The position numbers were made by a program, and so were the translations under genes. From Wenyingzhuangia marina (lineage in GTDB: Bacteria; Bacteroidota; Bacteroidia; Flavobacteriales; Flavobacteriaceae), in NCBI RefSeq assembly GCF_900130035.1, contig NZ_FQXQ01000001.1:620001-684000 (forward strand): a stretch of 64,000 nt of DNA. Direction: 5' to 3'. Positions within the stretch are counted from its first letter, which is position 1; every line of letters starts with the position of its first letter. This document shows, in pieces, positions 27,047 through 34,442 of this stretch. The notes under the pieces were generated by a model. The model made no database searches. It saw only the letters and a list, made by a program, of their open reading frames with translations, and was not told where the DNA came from.

Positions 27047-27649
27047 ATGAAAATTATTTCAAAATACTTATGTATTGCTTTTTTGGCAATCCTAACATTG
27101 TTAGCATGTAAACCATCTGATCAAAAAAATACTGCAGAGCAAACTAATTTACCAGTAAAATTACAAATCTCTTCTTTAGATATTGAAGGAATGACTTGTG
27201 AAATAGGTTGTGCAAGAACCATTGAATCTAAAATTTCAAAAGTTGACGGAGTAACGGTTTCAAAAGTTGATTTTGAGGCTAAAAAAGGAACTTTTACCTA
27301 TGATGCAAACAAAACATCAGAAGCAAAGATTATCAGTACTATTAATGGTTTGTTAGATGGTAAAACTTATAAAGCAACTGCAGGAAAAACATGTTGTACT
27401 ACCAAAGAAAGCAAAACTTGTACGCAAGCTTGTGCAGATAAATGTGGTCATAAAGTTGGAGAGGTTTGTGTTAAGTGTAATTCTAAAGAAGAATCTTGTT
27501 GTGGTTTAGAGAAAGCAAAAGATTTTTCTAAAGCGTGTGCTGAAAAATGTAATCACAAAGAAGGAGAATCTTGTGGTCAATGTGCTACTAAAAGTGAAGC
27601 GTGTAAACCTGGTTGTGATAAGCCTTGTTGTTCAACAGAAAACAAATAA
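27047..27649 (+). CDS. Heavy-metal-associated (HMA) lipoprotein with Cys-rich tail
   Basis: A 200-residue lipoprotein. The start at 27047 gives the lipobox signal MKIISKYLCIAFLAILTLLAC. Residues about 38-107 form an HMA fold, but the metal loop is GMTCEIGC (CxxxC) rather than the usual CxxC. The last about 86 residues hold 17 cysteines with an imperfect internal repeat (CADKCGHKVGEVCVKC and CAEKCNHKEGESCGQC), then GCDKPCC. It probably binds soft metals such as copper or zinc on the periplasmic or outer surface. It lies directly upstream of ctaA, the heme A synthase gene, so a link to copper supply for cytochrome oxidase is possible but unproven. Confidence 0.75.
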   Translation: MKIISKYLCIAFLAILTLLACKPSDQKNTAEQTNLPVKLQISSLDIEGMTCEIGCARTIESKISKVDGVTVSKVDFEAKKGTFTYDANKTSEAKIISTINGLLDGKTYKATAGKTCCTTKESKTCTQACADKCGHKVGEVCVKCNSKEESCCGLEKAKDFSKACAEKCNHKEGESCGQCATKSEACKPGCDKPCCSTENK

Positions 27650-27724
27650 TTTAATTCTATAAGTTTTTGTTCGTAAGGAATGATTTTTGCTATTATATAA
27701 AATCATAAAAATGAATATTAAATA

Positions 27725-28756
27725 ATGAAGTTGAGTTTATCTAAAACATTAAATATAGCGATTGTATCCGTCTATTTAATTTTTCTAGCAGGTTCTGTTG
27801 TTAGAATGACAGGGTCTGGAATGGGATGTCCAGATTGGCCTAAATGTTTTGGACATTATATTCCGCCAACTTCAGAAGAACAATTAACTTGGAAACCTAA
27901 CACACCTTTTAAGAAAGGGTATATTATAATTCATAATGATGCTCTTTTTGTGGCAAATAGTAGTTTAAAAACGGGTTCAGAATTTAATCCCGAAAATTGG
28001 ACAGCGTATAAAAAACATGAATATGCACAATTTAATGTATATCATACTTATACTGAATATGTAAACAGATTGGCTTCTGTACTTGCTGGTTTTGTTTTCT
28101 TAATTCTTTTATGGAAAGTTACTTTTAATCCTTTAAAAAGAAGAGGGGTTGCTCCATTGGTGTATGTTGCTTTTTTAGGAATGTTGTTTGAAGCCTGGCT
28201 AGGTAAAGTTGTGGTAGATAGTTTTTTAACACCATATATTATAACGCTACACATGATTGGCGGTTTGTTAATTATAGGTCTTTTGTTAAGAGCTAAATTT
28301 TTGTTAAACGCAACACCATCATTTAGCAATAAGTACAGTAAAACTTTTCATAGGTTATTAATAATTTCTTTGTTAATGATGATTGGTCAAATTCTTTTAG
28401 GAACGCAGGTAAGGCAGTATGTTGATGAACAAGTAAAATTATTTGGTTTTGAACAAAAAGAATTCAGATTGCTAAATCCTAGTTTTAAATTTTATTTTCA
28501 TAGATCATTTACCATTGCGGTTGTGTTGGTAAATGCCTTTTTGTATTGGGTAAATCAAAAATATAACTTAGGATTTAAAGGGGTAAAATATGTTATTATC
28601 CTATTGGTGTTTGAAGCGCTTTCAGGAATTTTAATGTATTACGTTCATTTCCCTTTTGGAACACAAGCGGTACATTTACTAACAGGAGCAATGTTGTTTG
28701 GTTTGTTACTTTATATGTTGTTTACTTCTTTTAGATTAAAAAGATTCTCTTCTTAA
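27725..28756 (+). CDS. ctaA: Heme A synthase (COX15/CtaA)
   Basis: A 343-residue integral membrane enzyme that oxidises heme O to heme A for aa3-type cytochrome oxidase. It has about eight helices. Family motifs are GSVVRMTGSGMGCPDWPKC near the N-terminus, then heme-ligating histidines in VYHTYTEYVNRLAS, TLHMIGG, FYFHRSFT and QAVHLLTGA. An inserted loop between the first two helices (GHYIPPTSEEQLTWKP to about residue 95) is typical of Bacteroidota members. The last four bases overlap the convergent gldD. Confidence 0.92.
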   Translation: MKLSLSKTLNIAIVSVYLIFLAGSVVRMTGSGMGCPDWPKCFGHYIPPTSEEQLTWKPNTPFKKGYIIIHNDALFVANSSLKTGSEFNPENWTAYKKHEYAQFNVYHTYTEYVNRLASVLAGFVFLILLWKVTFNPLKRRGVAPLVYVAFLGMLFEAWLGKVVVDSFLTPYIITLHMIGGLLIIGLLLRAKFLLNATPSFSNKYSKTFHRLLIISLLMMIGQILLGTQVRQYVDEQVKLFGFEQKEFRLLNPSFKFYFHRSFTIAVVLVNAFLYWVNQKYNLGFKGVKYVIILLVFEALSGILMYYVHFPFGTQAVHLLTGAMLFGLLLYMLFTSFRLKRFSS

Positions 28757-29307
28757 TTTTTCCATTCTAAAGTCTCAATCAATTTTTCAATATCTTTTTT
28801 GATGTAATTAATGGCGGGTAGAATTGAGTCATAATTTGGAGATACATTAAAATATAAAGCTCCGCTAAGAAAGTGTTTGGTAGAATCTGTTGCTTGAAAT
28901 TGAATACTAGAGGCTGCATCTCCGGAAACTTCAAACAATTTAGCATATATCTTTTTGTTCCGATTTTCGTAAGGATACATTTCAATATTATCGGCTTTTA
29001 AAGCATGTTTATATGTTAGTTTTTCGGCATCAGTGATTAATTCGGCTAAATTATTATCAACTTTTTGATACGTCATATTAATGTCTGCTTTTAATTTAGG
29101 GTAATGTAAATCTGACCATAAATTATTTTGAACATTTAAGATAGCCTGATCAGAATATTTAAAATGATATGGTAGTTGATTATAGCTGTCTTGATATTTT
29201 GCCTGAGGATAGTTTAGGTTTAAATAGGCGTTGGGTTTTGGGGTTACATCGCTATCACAACTTATAAAAAGAAAGGTAAAGCTTAAAAAAGTTGAAAATA
29301 ATTTCAT
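28753..29307 (-). CDS. gldD: Gliding motility lipoprotein GldD
   Basis: A 184-residue lipoprotein required for gliding and T9SS function in Flavobacterium. A signal with lipobox (MKLFSTFLSFTFLFISC) is followed by the recognisable PKPNAYLNLNYPQAKYQ, LPYHFKYSDQA and ADNIEMYPYENRNKKIYA segments. Its position directly after gldE in a mutY-ssb-gldE-gldD operon matches other Flavobacteriaceae and supports the call. It overlaps the end of ctaA. Confidence 0.92.
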   Translation of the reverse strand: MKLFSTFLSFTFLFISCDSDVTPKPNAYLNLNYPQAKYQDSYNQLPYHFKYSDQAILNVQNNLWSDLHYPKLKADINMTYQKVDNNLAELITDAEKLTYKHALKADNIEMYPYENRNKKIYAKLFEVSGDAASSIQFQATDSTKHFLSGALYFNVSPNYDSILPAINYIKKDIEKLIETLEWKN

Positions 29308-29320
29308 TTAATAGGTGCTT

Positions 29321-30631
29321 TTAGGCAATAGCTACTTTTATTTGCTTGATTCGTTTACGATCTATAGCCTCTACAGTAAAGGTAAGGTTTTGGTAGGCTA
29401 TTTTTTCAAACTTTCTAGGGAATCTACCAGAGAGTTCTAATAGTAAACCAGCTAAAGTTTCTGATTCTCCTTTGTCTTTTTCAAAAGAAACCTCATCAAG
29501 TTCTAGCACTTTACAAAAATCTTTAAGGTTTATTTTACCATCAAACACATAGTTGTTTTCATCAATTTTAGAGTAAGACAAATCTACTTCATCAAACTCA
29601 TCACTAATATCTCCAACAATCTCTTCAATTACGTCTTCTAAGGTAACCAATCCGCTGGTCCCTCCATATTCATCAACTACAATGGCTAAATGGTTTTTAC
29701 GTTCTTGGAAATCAATCAGCAGGTCATCTAGTTTTTTGTTTTCCGGAACAAAAAAGGGTTCTCTAATTAATGGAATCCAATTGAATGTTTTTTTGTGTAG
29801 GTGAGGTAGTAAGTCTTTGGTGTAAAGAACTCCAATAATTTCATCAATATTATTATCGTATACGGGGTTTCTAGAGAATCCTTTATCTGCAATAATTTCT
29901 AAAACTTCTGCAAAAGTTGCTTTTTTAGAAATGGCACAAATATCCATTCTAGGATTCATAATTTGTACGGTTTCTGTATTTCCAAAATTTACAATTCCTT
30001 CAAGAATATTTTTTTGTTCAGCAGTAGTTTCTTCTTCTGATGTAAGTTCTAATGCTTGTGATAAATCATCTACGGAAAAATTGCTTTTACTGCTTCTTAA
30101 TCTTTTTTCAATTAGATTAGAAAGTCCAGTTAAGGGACCGGTAATAAGAATAAAAACTTTGTCTAAAAACAATAAAACTGGACTCATTAAAAGTGCAAAT
30201 TCTTTAGCGTTTCTAGTGGCGTAAATTTTAGGTAGTACCTCTCCAAAAATTAAAATGATGAAAGTAATTAGTACAACTTCTATTAGAAATCGGATGTTTA
30301 CTTTAAAGAAAAATAAGTTTAGTTTAAAAGTTAAATCGCTAAAAAAAACTTCACCCAAACTGGCAAAAAGCAAAACAATTAAAATGTTAATGGCGTTATT
30401 GGCAACCAAAACATTTGCTAAAAGTCTTTTAGGTTTAGAAATTAATTTGGTTAATTTTTTTGCATTTCCAGTATCTAAACTTTCTAATTGGTCTAATTCT
30501 GATTTTGTAAGAGAGAAAAATGCAACTTCAGATCCTGAGATTAATGCAGAGCATATTAATAGGCCTAACGTAAAGAGGCAACTTATAATGGTGTCTAATG
30601 GTATTCCGGTATCGTATATGGGATCAGGCAA
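29321..30631 (-). CDS. gldE: Gliding-motility protein GldE (CNNM/CBS/CorC family)
   Basis: A 436-residue membrane protein of the CorC/HlyC type. N-terminal CNNM helices (ICSALISGSEVAFFSL, RLLANVLVANNAINILIVLL, LITFIILIFGEVLPKIYATR) are followed by a CBS pair (MNPRMDICAISKKATFAEVL, GVLYTKDLLPHL) and a C-terminal transporter-associated domain (LAGLLLELSGRFPRKFE). GldE acts with GldD in gliding. The start appears to be TTG (30629-30631), 14 bases after ssb; no in-frame ATG gives a complete N-terminus. Confidence 0.9.
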   Translation of the reverse strand: MPDPIYDTGIPLDTIISCLFTLGLLICSALISGSEVAFFSLTKSELDQLESLDTGNAKKLTKLISKPKRLLANVLVANNAINILIVLLFASLGEVFFSDLTFKLNLFFFKVNIRFLIEVVLITFIILIFGEVLPKIYATRNAKEFALLMSPVLLFLDKVFILITGPLTGLSNLIEKRLRSSKSNFSVDDLSQALELTSEEETTAEQKNILEGIVNFGNTETVQIMNPRMDICAISKKATFAEVLEIIADKGFSRNPVYDNNIDEIIGVLYTKDLLPHLHKKTFNWIPLIREPFFVPENKKLDDLLIDFQERKNHLAIVVDEYGGTSGLVTLEDVIEEIVGDISDEFDEVDLSYSKIDENNYVFDGKINLKDFCKVLELDEVSFEKDKGESETLAGLLLELSGRFPRKFEKIAYQNLTFTVEAIDRKRIKQIKVAIA

Positions 30632-30645
30632 TGTTTTGTGGTTTT

Positions 30646-31053
30646 TTAAAATGGTAAATCGTCAATAATATTTCCAGGATTATTTTTTTCTTGTGTGGAA
30701 TTATCATGTTTGTTTTCGTTCTTTGAAGATAAAAAATTCATATCAACAACGTGAATTTCGGTGGTATATTTTTTTACACCTTCTAATTCCCATTCACGAG
30801 TTTTAATTTTCCCTTCGCAATAAACTTTATCTCCTTTGGTTAAAAATTTTTCACAAATTTCGGCTAATTTATTTCTAACTACAATATTATGCCATTCAGT
30901 TGTAGTAGTTTTTTCACCAGTAGTTTTATTGGTATAAGTTTCGTTGGTAGCAAGTGGAAATCTAGCAATACAACCTCCGCCATCAAAATAGTGGGTTTTC
31001 ACATTGTCACCTAAGTGACCAATAAGCATTACTTTGTTTAAGGTACCAGCCAT
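30646..31053 (-). CDS. ssb: Single-stranded DNA-binding protein
   Basis: A 135-residue OB-fold protein that coats ssDNA. MAGTLNKVMLIGHLGD, the TTTTEWHNIVV strand and YCEGKIKTREWE are typical, and the acidic tip IDDLPF is the partner-binding tail. It lies between mutY and gldE in the same operon, the usual Flavobacteriaceae arrangement. Confidence 0.95.
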   Translation of the reverse strand: MAGTLNKVMLIGHLGDNVKTHYFDGGGCIARFPLATNETYTNKTTGEKTTTTEWHNIVVRNKLAEICEKFLTKGDKVYCEGKIKTREWELEGVKKYTTEIHVVDMNFLSSKNENKHDNSTQEKNNPGNIIDDLPF

Positions 31054-31086
31054 GATTATAATCTTTCTATCAAAATTAATGAAAAT

Positions 31087-32127
31087 TTATTTGCTTTTGT
31101 ACTCTTCTAAGAAATTGTGTATCAGTTTAGGAACTGCATAATCATCAATGTTTTTCCATGCTGTTAGTTCAAAGTTTTTAATATTATTAGTGTTGATGAT
31201 CCAAAAATGAGTGTGTAAATGTTGATGTGTTAATTTATGAATCCATGGTTCAGAGTTAAATAGACTGATATCAACATTTTTAAATTCATTATTTTTAAAA
31301 AAATCATGCTGAAACAAGGTTTCTTGATTTACAGGTTCATTTGTTTCAATTAAGGGAAATTGATATAAATTTTTCCAAATTCCGTTCCCAGTTCTTTTTT
31401 CAATAATTGTAGATTCTCCATTATCAATCACTATAAAATTAAAAAACTTGTTTTTAACTTTTAGTTTTTTCTCTTTTACAGGTAATGAGTTGATTAAATT
31501 TTTAGCTTTTGCCATACATCCATCAGCCAAAACACAAGTCTCACAAGTTGGATTTTGAGGTTTACAAACCATAGAGCCAAAATCCATAATGGCTTGGTTG
31601 TAGTTTTTAGGATTTGCATTCTGAATTAGTTCTTGAGCCAATTCTTTAAAATATTTAATTCCTTTTGGAGAGTTGATTGGGATGTCTATATTAAAGTATC
31701 TAGATAATACTCTGTAAACATTCCCGTCTACCACTGCTGTTTTTTCGTTAAAACAAATAGAAGCAATGGCTGAAGCAGTATAATCACCTACTCCTTTTAG
31801 CTTTAATAACTCTTTATAGGTGGTAGGGAATTTTCCGTTAAGCTCATTACATATATATTGAGCAGAAAAATGTAAGTTCCTAGCTCTGGAGTAATATCCT
31901 AATCCTTGCCAATCTTTTAATACTTCGTCTTCACTTGCGTTTGCCAAATCTTGAACGGTTGGATAATGCTCTGTAAAGACCTTATAATAGTCTAAACCTT
32001 GCTGAATTCTGGTTTGTTGAAGTATAATTTCTGATAGCCAAATAAAATACGGATTAGAAGAATTTCGCCAGGGTAAATTTCTTTGATTATTTAAATACCA
32101 CATTTCCAGTATCTTATAAAATTCCAT
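31087..32127 (-). CDS. mutY: A/G-specific adenine glycosylase
   Basis: A 346-residue base-excision enzyme that removes adenine opposite 8-oxoguanine. The helix-hairpin-helix segment LLKLKGVGDYTASAIASICF and the catalytic region AVVDGNVYRVLSRYF are present. The 4Fe-4S ligands lie in CKPQNPTCETCVLADGC. The C-terminal part is the NUDIX-like 8-oxoG recognition domain. It is the first gene of the operon that continues with ssb, gldE and gldD. Confidence 0.95.
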   Translation of the reverse strand: MEFYKILEMWYLNNQRNLPWRNSSNPYFIWLSEIILQQTRIQQGLDYYKVFTEHYPTVQDLANASEDEVLKDWQGLGYYSRARNLHFSAQYICNELNGKFPTTYKELLKLKGVGDYTASAIASICFNEKTAVVDGNVYRVLSRYFNIDIPINSPKGIKYFKELAQELIQNANPKNYNQAIMDFGSMVCKPQNPTCETCVLADGCMAKAKNLINSLPVKEKKLKVKNKFFNFIVIDNGESTIIEKRTGNGIWKNLYQFPLIETNEPVNQETLFQHDFFKNNEFKNVDISLFNSEPWIHKLTHQHLHTHFWIINTNNIKNFELTAWKNIDDYAVPKLIHNFLEEYKSK

Positions 32128-32146
32128 ATCTTTGTAGTTGGGATTG

Positions 32147-32154
32147 CAAACTTA
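32147..32154 (-). promoter_or_regulatory. -7 element of the mutY-ssb-gldE-gldD operon
   Basis: The minus strand reads TAAGTTTG, an exact TAnnTTTG match 20 bases before the mutY ATG. Confidence 0.5.
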
Positions 32155-32210
32155 CATAAAACTTCTATTAAAAATAGATGGTTAATCTTTTTAGAATTAA
32201 TTAATTATCA

Positions 32211-32218
32211 TATATTTG
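32211..32218 (+). promoter_or_regulatory. -7 element of the HU gene
   Basis: TATATTTG followed by CGTCC is identical over 13 bases to the rplU promoter region. It lies 42 bases upstream of the HU start codon. Confidence 0.6.
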
Positions 32219-32259
32219 CGTCCTCAATTTTTTTCTAGAAACAATAAATTTAATAAGAA

Positions 32260-32550
32260 ATGACGAAAGCAGATTTAGTTACGACAATTGCAGATAAATC
32301 AGGAATTGAAAAGGCTGATGTTTTGGCAACTGTTGAAGCGTTTATGGATGAAGTAAAGAATGCTTTAGAAAACGGAGACAATGTTTACTTAAGAGGTTTC
32401 GGAAGTTTTGTAATCAAAACTAGAGCTGAAAAAACAGGAAGAAACATTTCTAAAAACACAACAATTAAGATTCCAGCACACAATATCCCAGCATTTAAAC
32501 CTGCGAAGACATTTACTGAAGGAGTTAAAGCAAAAGTAGAAGTAAAGTAG
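32260..32550 (+). CDS. hup: HU-family nucleoid DNA-binding protein
   Basis: A 96-residue histone-like protein that bends and compacts DNA. MTKADLVTTIADKSGIEKAD, FMDEVKNALENGDNVYLRGFG and the arm segment RAEKTGRNISKNTTIKIP, ending AFKPAKTF, are diagnostic. It is probably cotranscribed with the tiny basic protein 63 bases downstream. Confidence 0.95.
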   Translation: MTKADLVTTIADKSGIEKADVLATVEAFMDEVKNALENGDNVYLRGFGSFVIKTRAEKTGRNISKNTTIKIPAHNIPAFKPAKTFTEGVKAKVEVK

Positions 32551-32613
32551 TAGCTTTACCAAAAAATAGATTATTAACAATCTCTAAATAAGGAGACTTT
32601 AAATTATAACATT

Positions 32614-32703
32614 ATGCCAAGCGGTAAAAAGAGAAAAAGAGCTAAGATCTCTACTCACAAACGTAAGAAAAGATCAAGAGCTAACAGACATAAGAAAAAG
32701 TAA
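32614..32703 (+). CDS. Tiny very basic conserved protein (29 residues)
   Basis: A 29-residue frame beginning MPSGKKRKRAKISTHKRKK and ending RANRHKKK: 17 of 29 residues are Lys, Arg or His-flanked basics. I recall near-identical tiny proteins in many Bacteroidota genomes, where they are often left unannotated. The composition is that of a small ribosomal protein or RNA-binding peptide; I cannot name it. It follows HU by 63 bases. An AAGGAG lies at 32590-32595, too far (18 bases) to be a normal Shine-Dalgarno. The stop codon lies inside a 28-bp palindrome. Confidence 0.75.
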   Translation: MPSGKKRKRAKISTHKRKKRSRANRHKKK

Positions 32704-32722
32704 GTTTTAAAACTTACTTTTT
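32695..32722 (+). terminator. Palindromic terminator overlapping the end of the tiny basic gene
   Basis: A perfect 28-bp palindrome (arms AAAAAGTAAGTTTT and its complement) contains the last codons and stop of the small gene and is followed by a T-rich stretch. It probably ends the HU transcript. Confidence 0.65.
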
Positions 32723-32730
32723 CTTGTTTT

Positions 32731-32791
32731 TTATGGTTTCGTAAAACCATAACACGTTCATTGACATTAAGACAAACGTCTTAATTATCAA
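32731..32791 (+). promoter_or_regulatory. Two consecutive hairpins in the leader of the RNase E/G gene
   Basis: Hairpin 1 pairs TTATGGTTT (32731) with AAACCATAA (32744) around CGTA. Hairpin 2 pairs TTAAGAC (32767) with GTCTTAA (32778) around AAAC and is extended by outer TTGA/TCAA. Neither is followed by a T-run, so they look like leader structures rather than terminators. Confidence 0.4.
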
Positions 32792-32842
32792 TACACTTAT
32801 TTTTAATCGTGTTACGCAAGTAGCATATAATACAAAATCAGG

Positions 32843-34372
32843 ATGAAATTAGAATTAATAATTCGTTCGAATTCTTCTGATATAGATTTTGCATTACTTA
32901 GAGATGGTAGATTAATTGAGTTAAATAATGAATCTAACGATAACAAAATATCGGTAGGTGATATTTTTTTAGCCAAAGCAGGAAAAGTTTTAAAAGGTTT
33001 AAACGCCTCTTTTGTTGATGTTGGTTATTCTAAAGATGGTTTTTTACATTACCATGATCTAGGAGCTCAAGTAAATTCTCTAAATAGTTTTTTAAAGAAA
33101 ATAAGTACAGGTAATTACAAAGATTTTACGTTAAGCAAATTTCAATTTGAAAAAGATATTGATAAAGGAGGTAGCATTGACAAGGTTTTAAAACCAAAGC
33201 AAAACATTCTTGTTCAAATTGTAAAAGAACCCATATCTACCAAAGGACCACGAATTAGTTCTGAGTTGTCCATTGCAGGTAGGTATTTAGTTTTAGTTCC
33301 GTTTTCTAACAGAGTTTCTGTTTCCCAAAAGATTGAAGATCCAAAGGAAAAAGAAAGATTAAAAAAACTGGCAAAAAGTATCAAACCCAAAGGGTTTGGA
33401 CTAATTCTGCGCACAGTAGCACAAGGAAAAAAGGTTGCAGAATTAGACAAAGATTTACAAAATTCACTTCAACGATGGGTGGACATGTGTAAACGTATTC
33501 CAAATACAAATACACCTACCAAAGTTTTAAGTGAGTTAAATAGAGCATCTTCTATATTAAGAGATGTTTTGAATGATTCTTTTACAAGTATTGTTGTTGA
33601 TGACCCTGAGTTAGCAACAGAAATACGAGATTACATTCAGGAAATAGATCCTAAAAAAGTCGGAATAGTAAATGACTATGATGGCAATACTCCAATATTT
33701 GAAAAATACGGAATTGAAAGACAGATTAAAGCTGCTTTTGGTGAAACCGTATCAATGAGTAAAGGTGCTTATTTGGTGATAGAACATACCGAAGCATTGC
33801 ACGTTATTGATGTAAATAGTGGAAATAGGTCTAACAAAGCCAATTCACAACAAGACACTGCGCTTGAAGTCAACTTAATTGCAGCAACAGAAATTGCACG
33901 TCAGCTAAGGTTAAGAGACATGGGTGGAATTATAGTGGTCGATTTTATTGATATGAATAGCAATGAAAACAGACAACAACTATATGAACATTTAAAAAAT
34001 GAAATGGCTACTGATAGAACCAAACACAAAATTTTACCTCCAAGTAAGTTTGGTTTAGTGCAAATTACTCGTCAACGTGTTCGTCCAGAAACGAATATCA
34101 AAACACGAGAACCTAATCCGAATAAAAACGGAGAGGTAGAGGCACCTATAGTGCTGGTTAGTAAGATTGATGTTGAACTAAGAAAAATCTTATCGACTAA
34201 TAAACGTAACGAAAAAATCTTTTTACATGTACATCCATTTGTAGCTGCATTTTTAAAAAGAAGACTAAACTCTCAACAAAGAGCTTGGTTTGCAGAACAT
34301 AAAAAATGGATTCGTATTATTCCAAGAGATGCTTATATGTATTTACAATATAAGTTTTCTTTTAAAAAGTAA
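32843..34372 (+). CDS. rng: Ribonuclease E/G
   Basis: A 509-residue endoribonuclease of the RNase E/G family, which cleaves single-stranded AU-rich RNA in mRNA decay and rRNA maturation. An S1 domain (about residues 35-120, with GDIFLAKAGKVLKGLNASFVDVG) precedes the DNase I-like catalytic core. The metal-binding Asp lies in IHVIDVNSG-type AlaLeuHisValIleAsp and in IIVVDFIDM. The length fits RNase G: there is no long C-terminal degradosome scaffold as in E. coli RNase E. The leader carries two hairpins. The gene ends at a strong terminator. Confidence 0.93.
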   Translation: MKLELIIRSNSSDIDFALLRDGRLIELNNESNDNKISVGDIFLAKAGKVLKGLNASFVDVGYSKDGFLHYHDLGAQVNSLNSFLKKISTGNYKDFTLSKFQFEKDIDKGGSIDKVLKPKQNILVQIVKEPISTKGPRISSELSIAGRYLVLVPFSNRVSVSQKIEDPKEKERLKKLAKSIKPKGFGLILRTVAQGKKVAELDKDLQNSLQRWVDMCKRIPNTNTPTKVLSELNRASSILRDVLNDSFTSIVVDDPELATEIRDYIQEIDPKKVGIVNDYDGNTPIFEKYGIERQIKAAFGETVSMSKGAYLVIEHTEALHVIDVNSGNRSNKANSQQDTALEVNLIAATEIARQLRLRDMGGIIVVDFIDMNSNENRQQLYEHLKNEMATDRTKHKILPPSKFGLVQITRQRVRPETNIKTREPNPNKNGEVEAPIVLVSKIDVELRKILSTNKRNEKIFLHVHPFVAAFLKRRLNSQQRAWFAEHKKWIRIIPRDAYMYLQYKFSFKK

Positions 34373-34381
34373 AATCATATC

Positions 34382-34419
34382 AAAAAAAGCCCATCAAATT
34401 AATTTGATGGGCTTTTTTA
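34382..34419. terminator. Bidirectional terminator between rng and the patatin gene
   Basis: A long near-perfect inverted repeat (GCCCATCAAATT with its complement), flanked by A7 and T6, sits between convergent genes. Confidence 0.92.
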
Positions 34420-34442
34420 TTTTATAGAATTTTAGAATTGTA

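Noticed and set aside
32590-32595. AAGGAG upstream of the 29-residue gene as a Shine-Dalgarno
   Set aside because: It is 18 bases from the ATG, too far for normal use, and Bacteroidota seldom use such sites.
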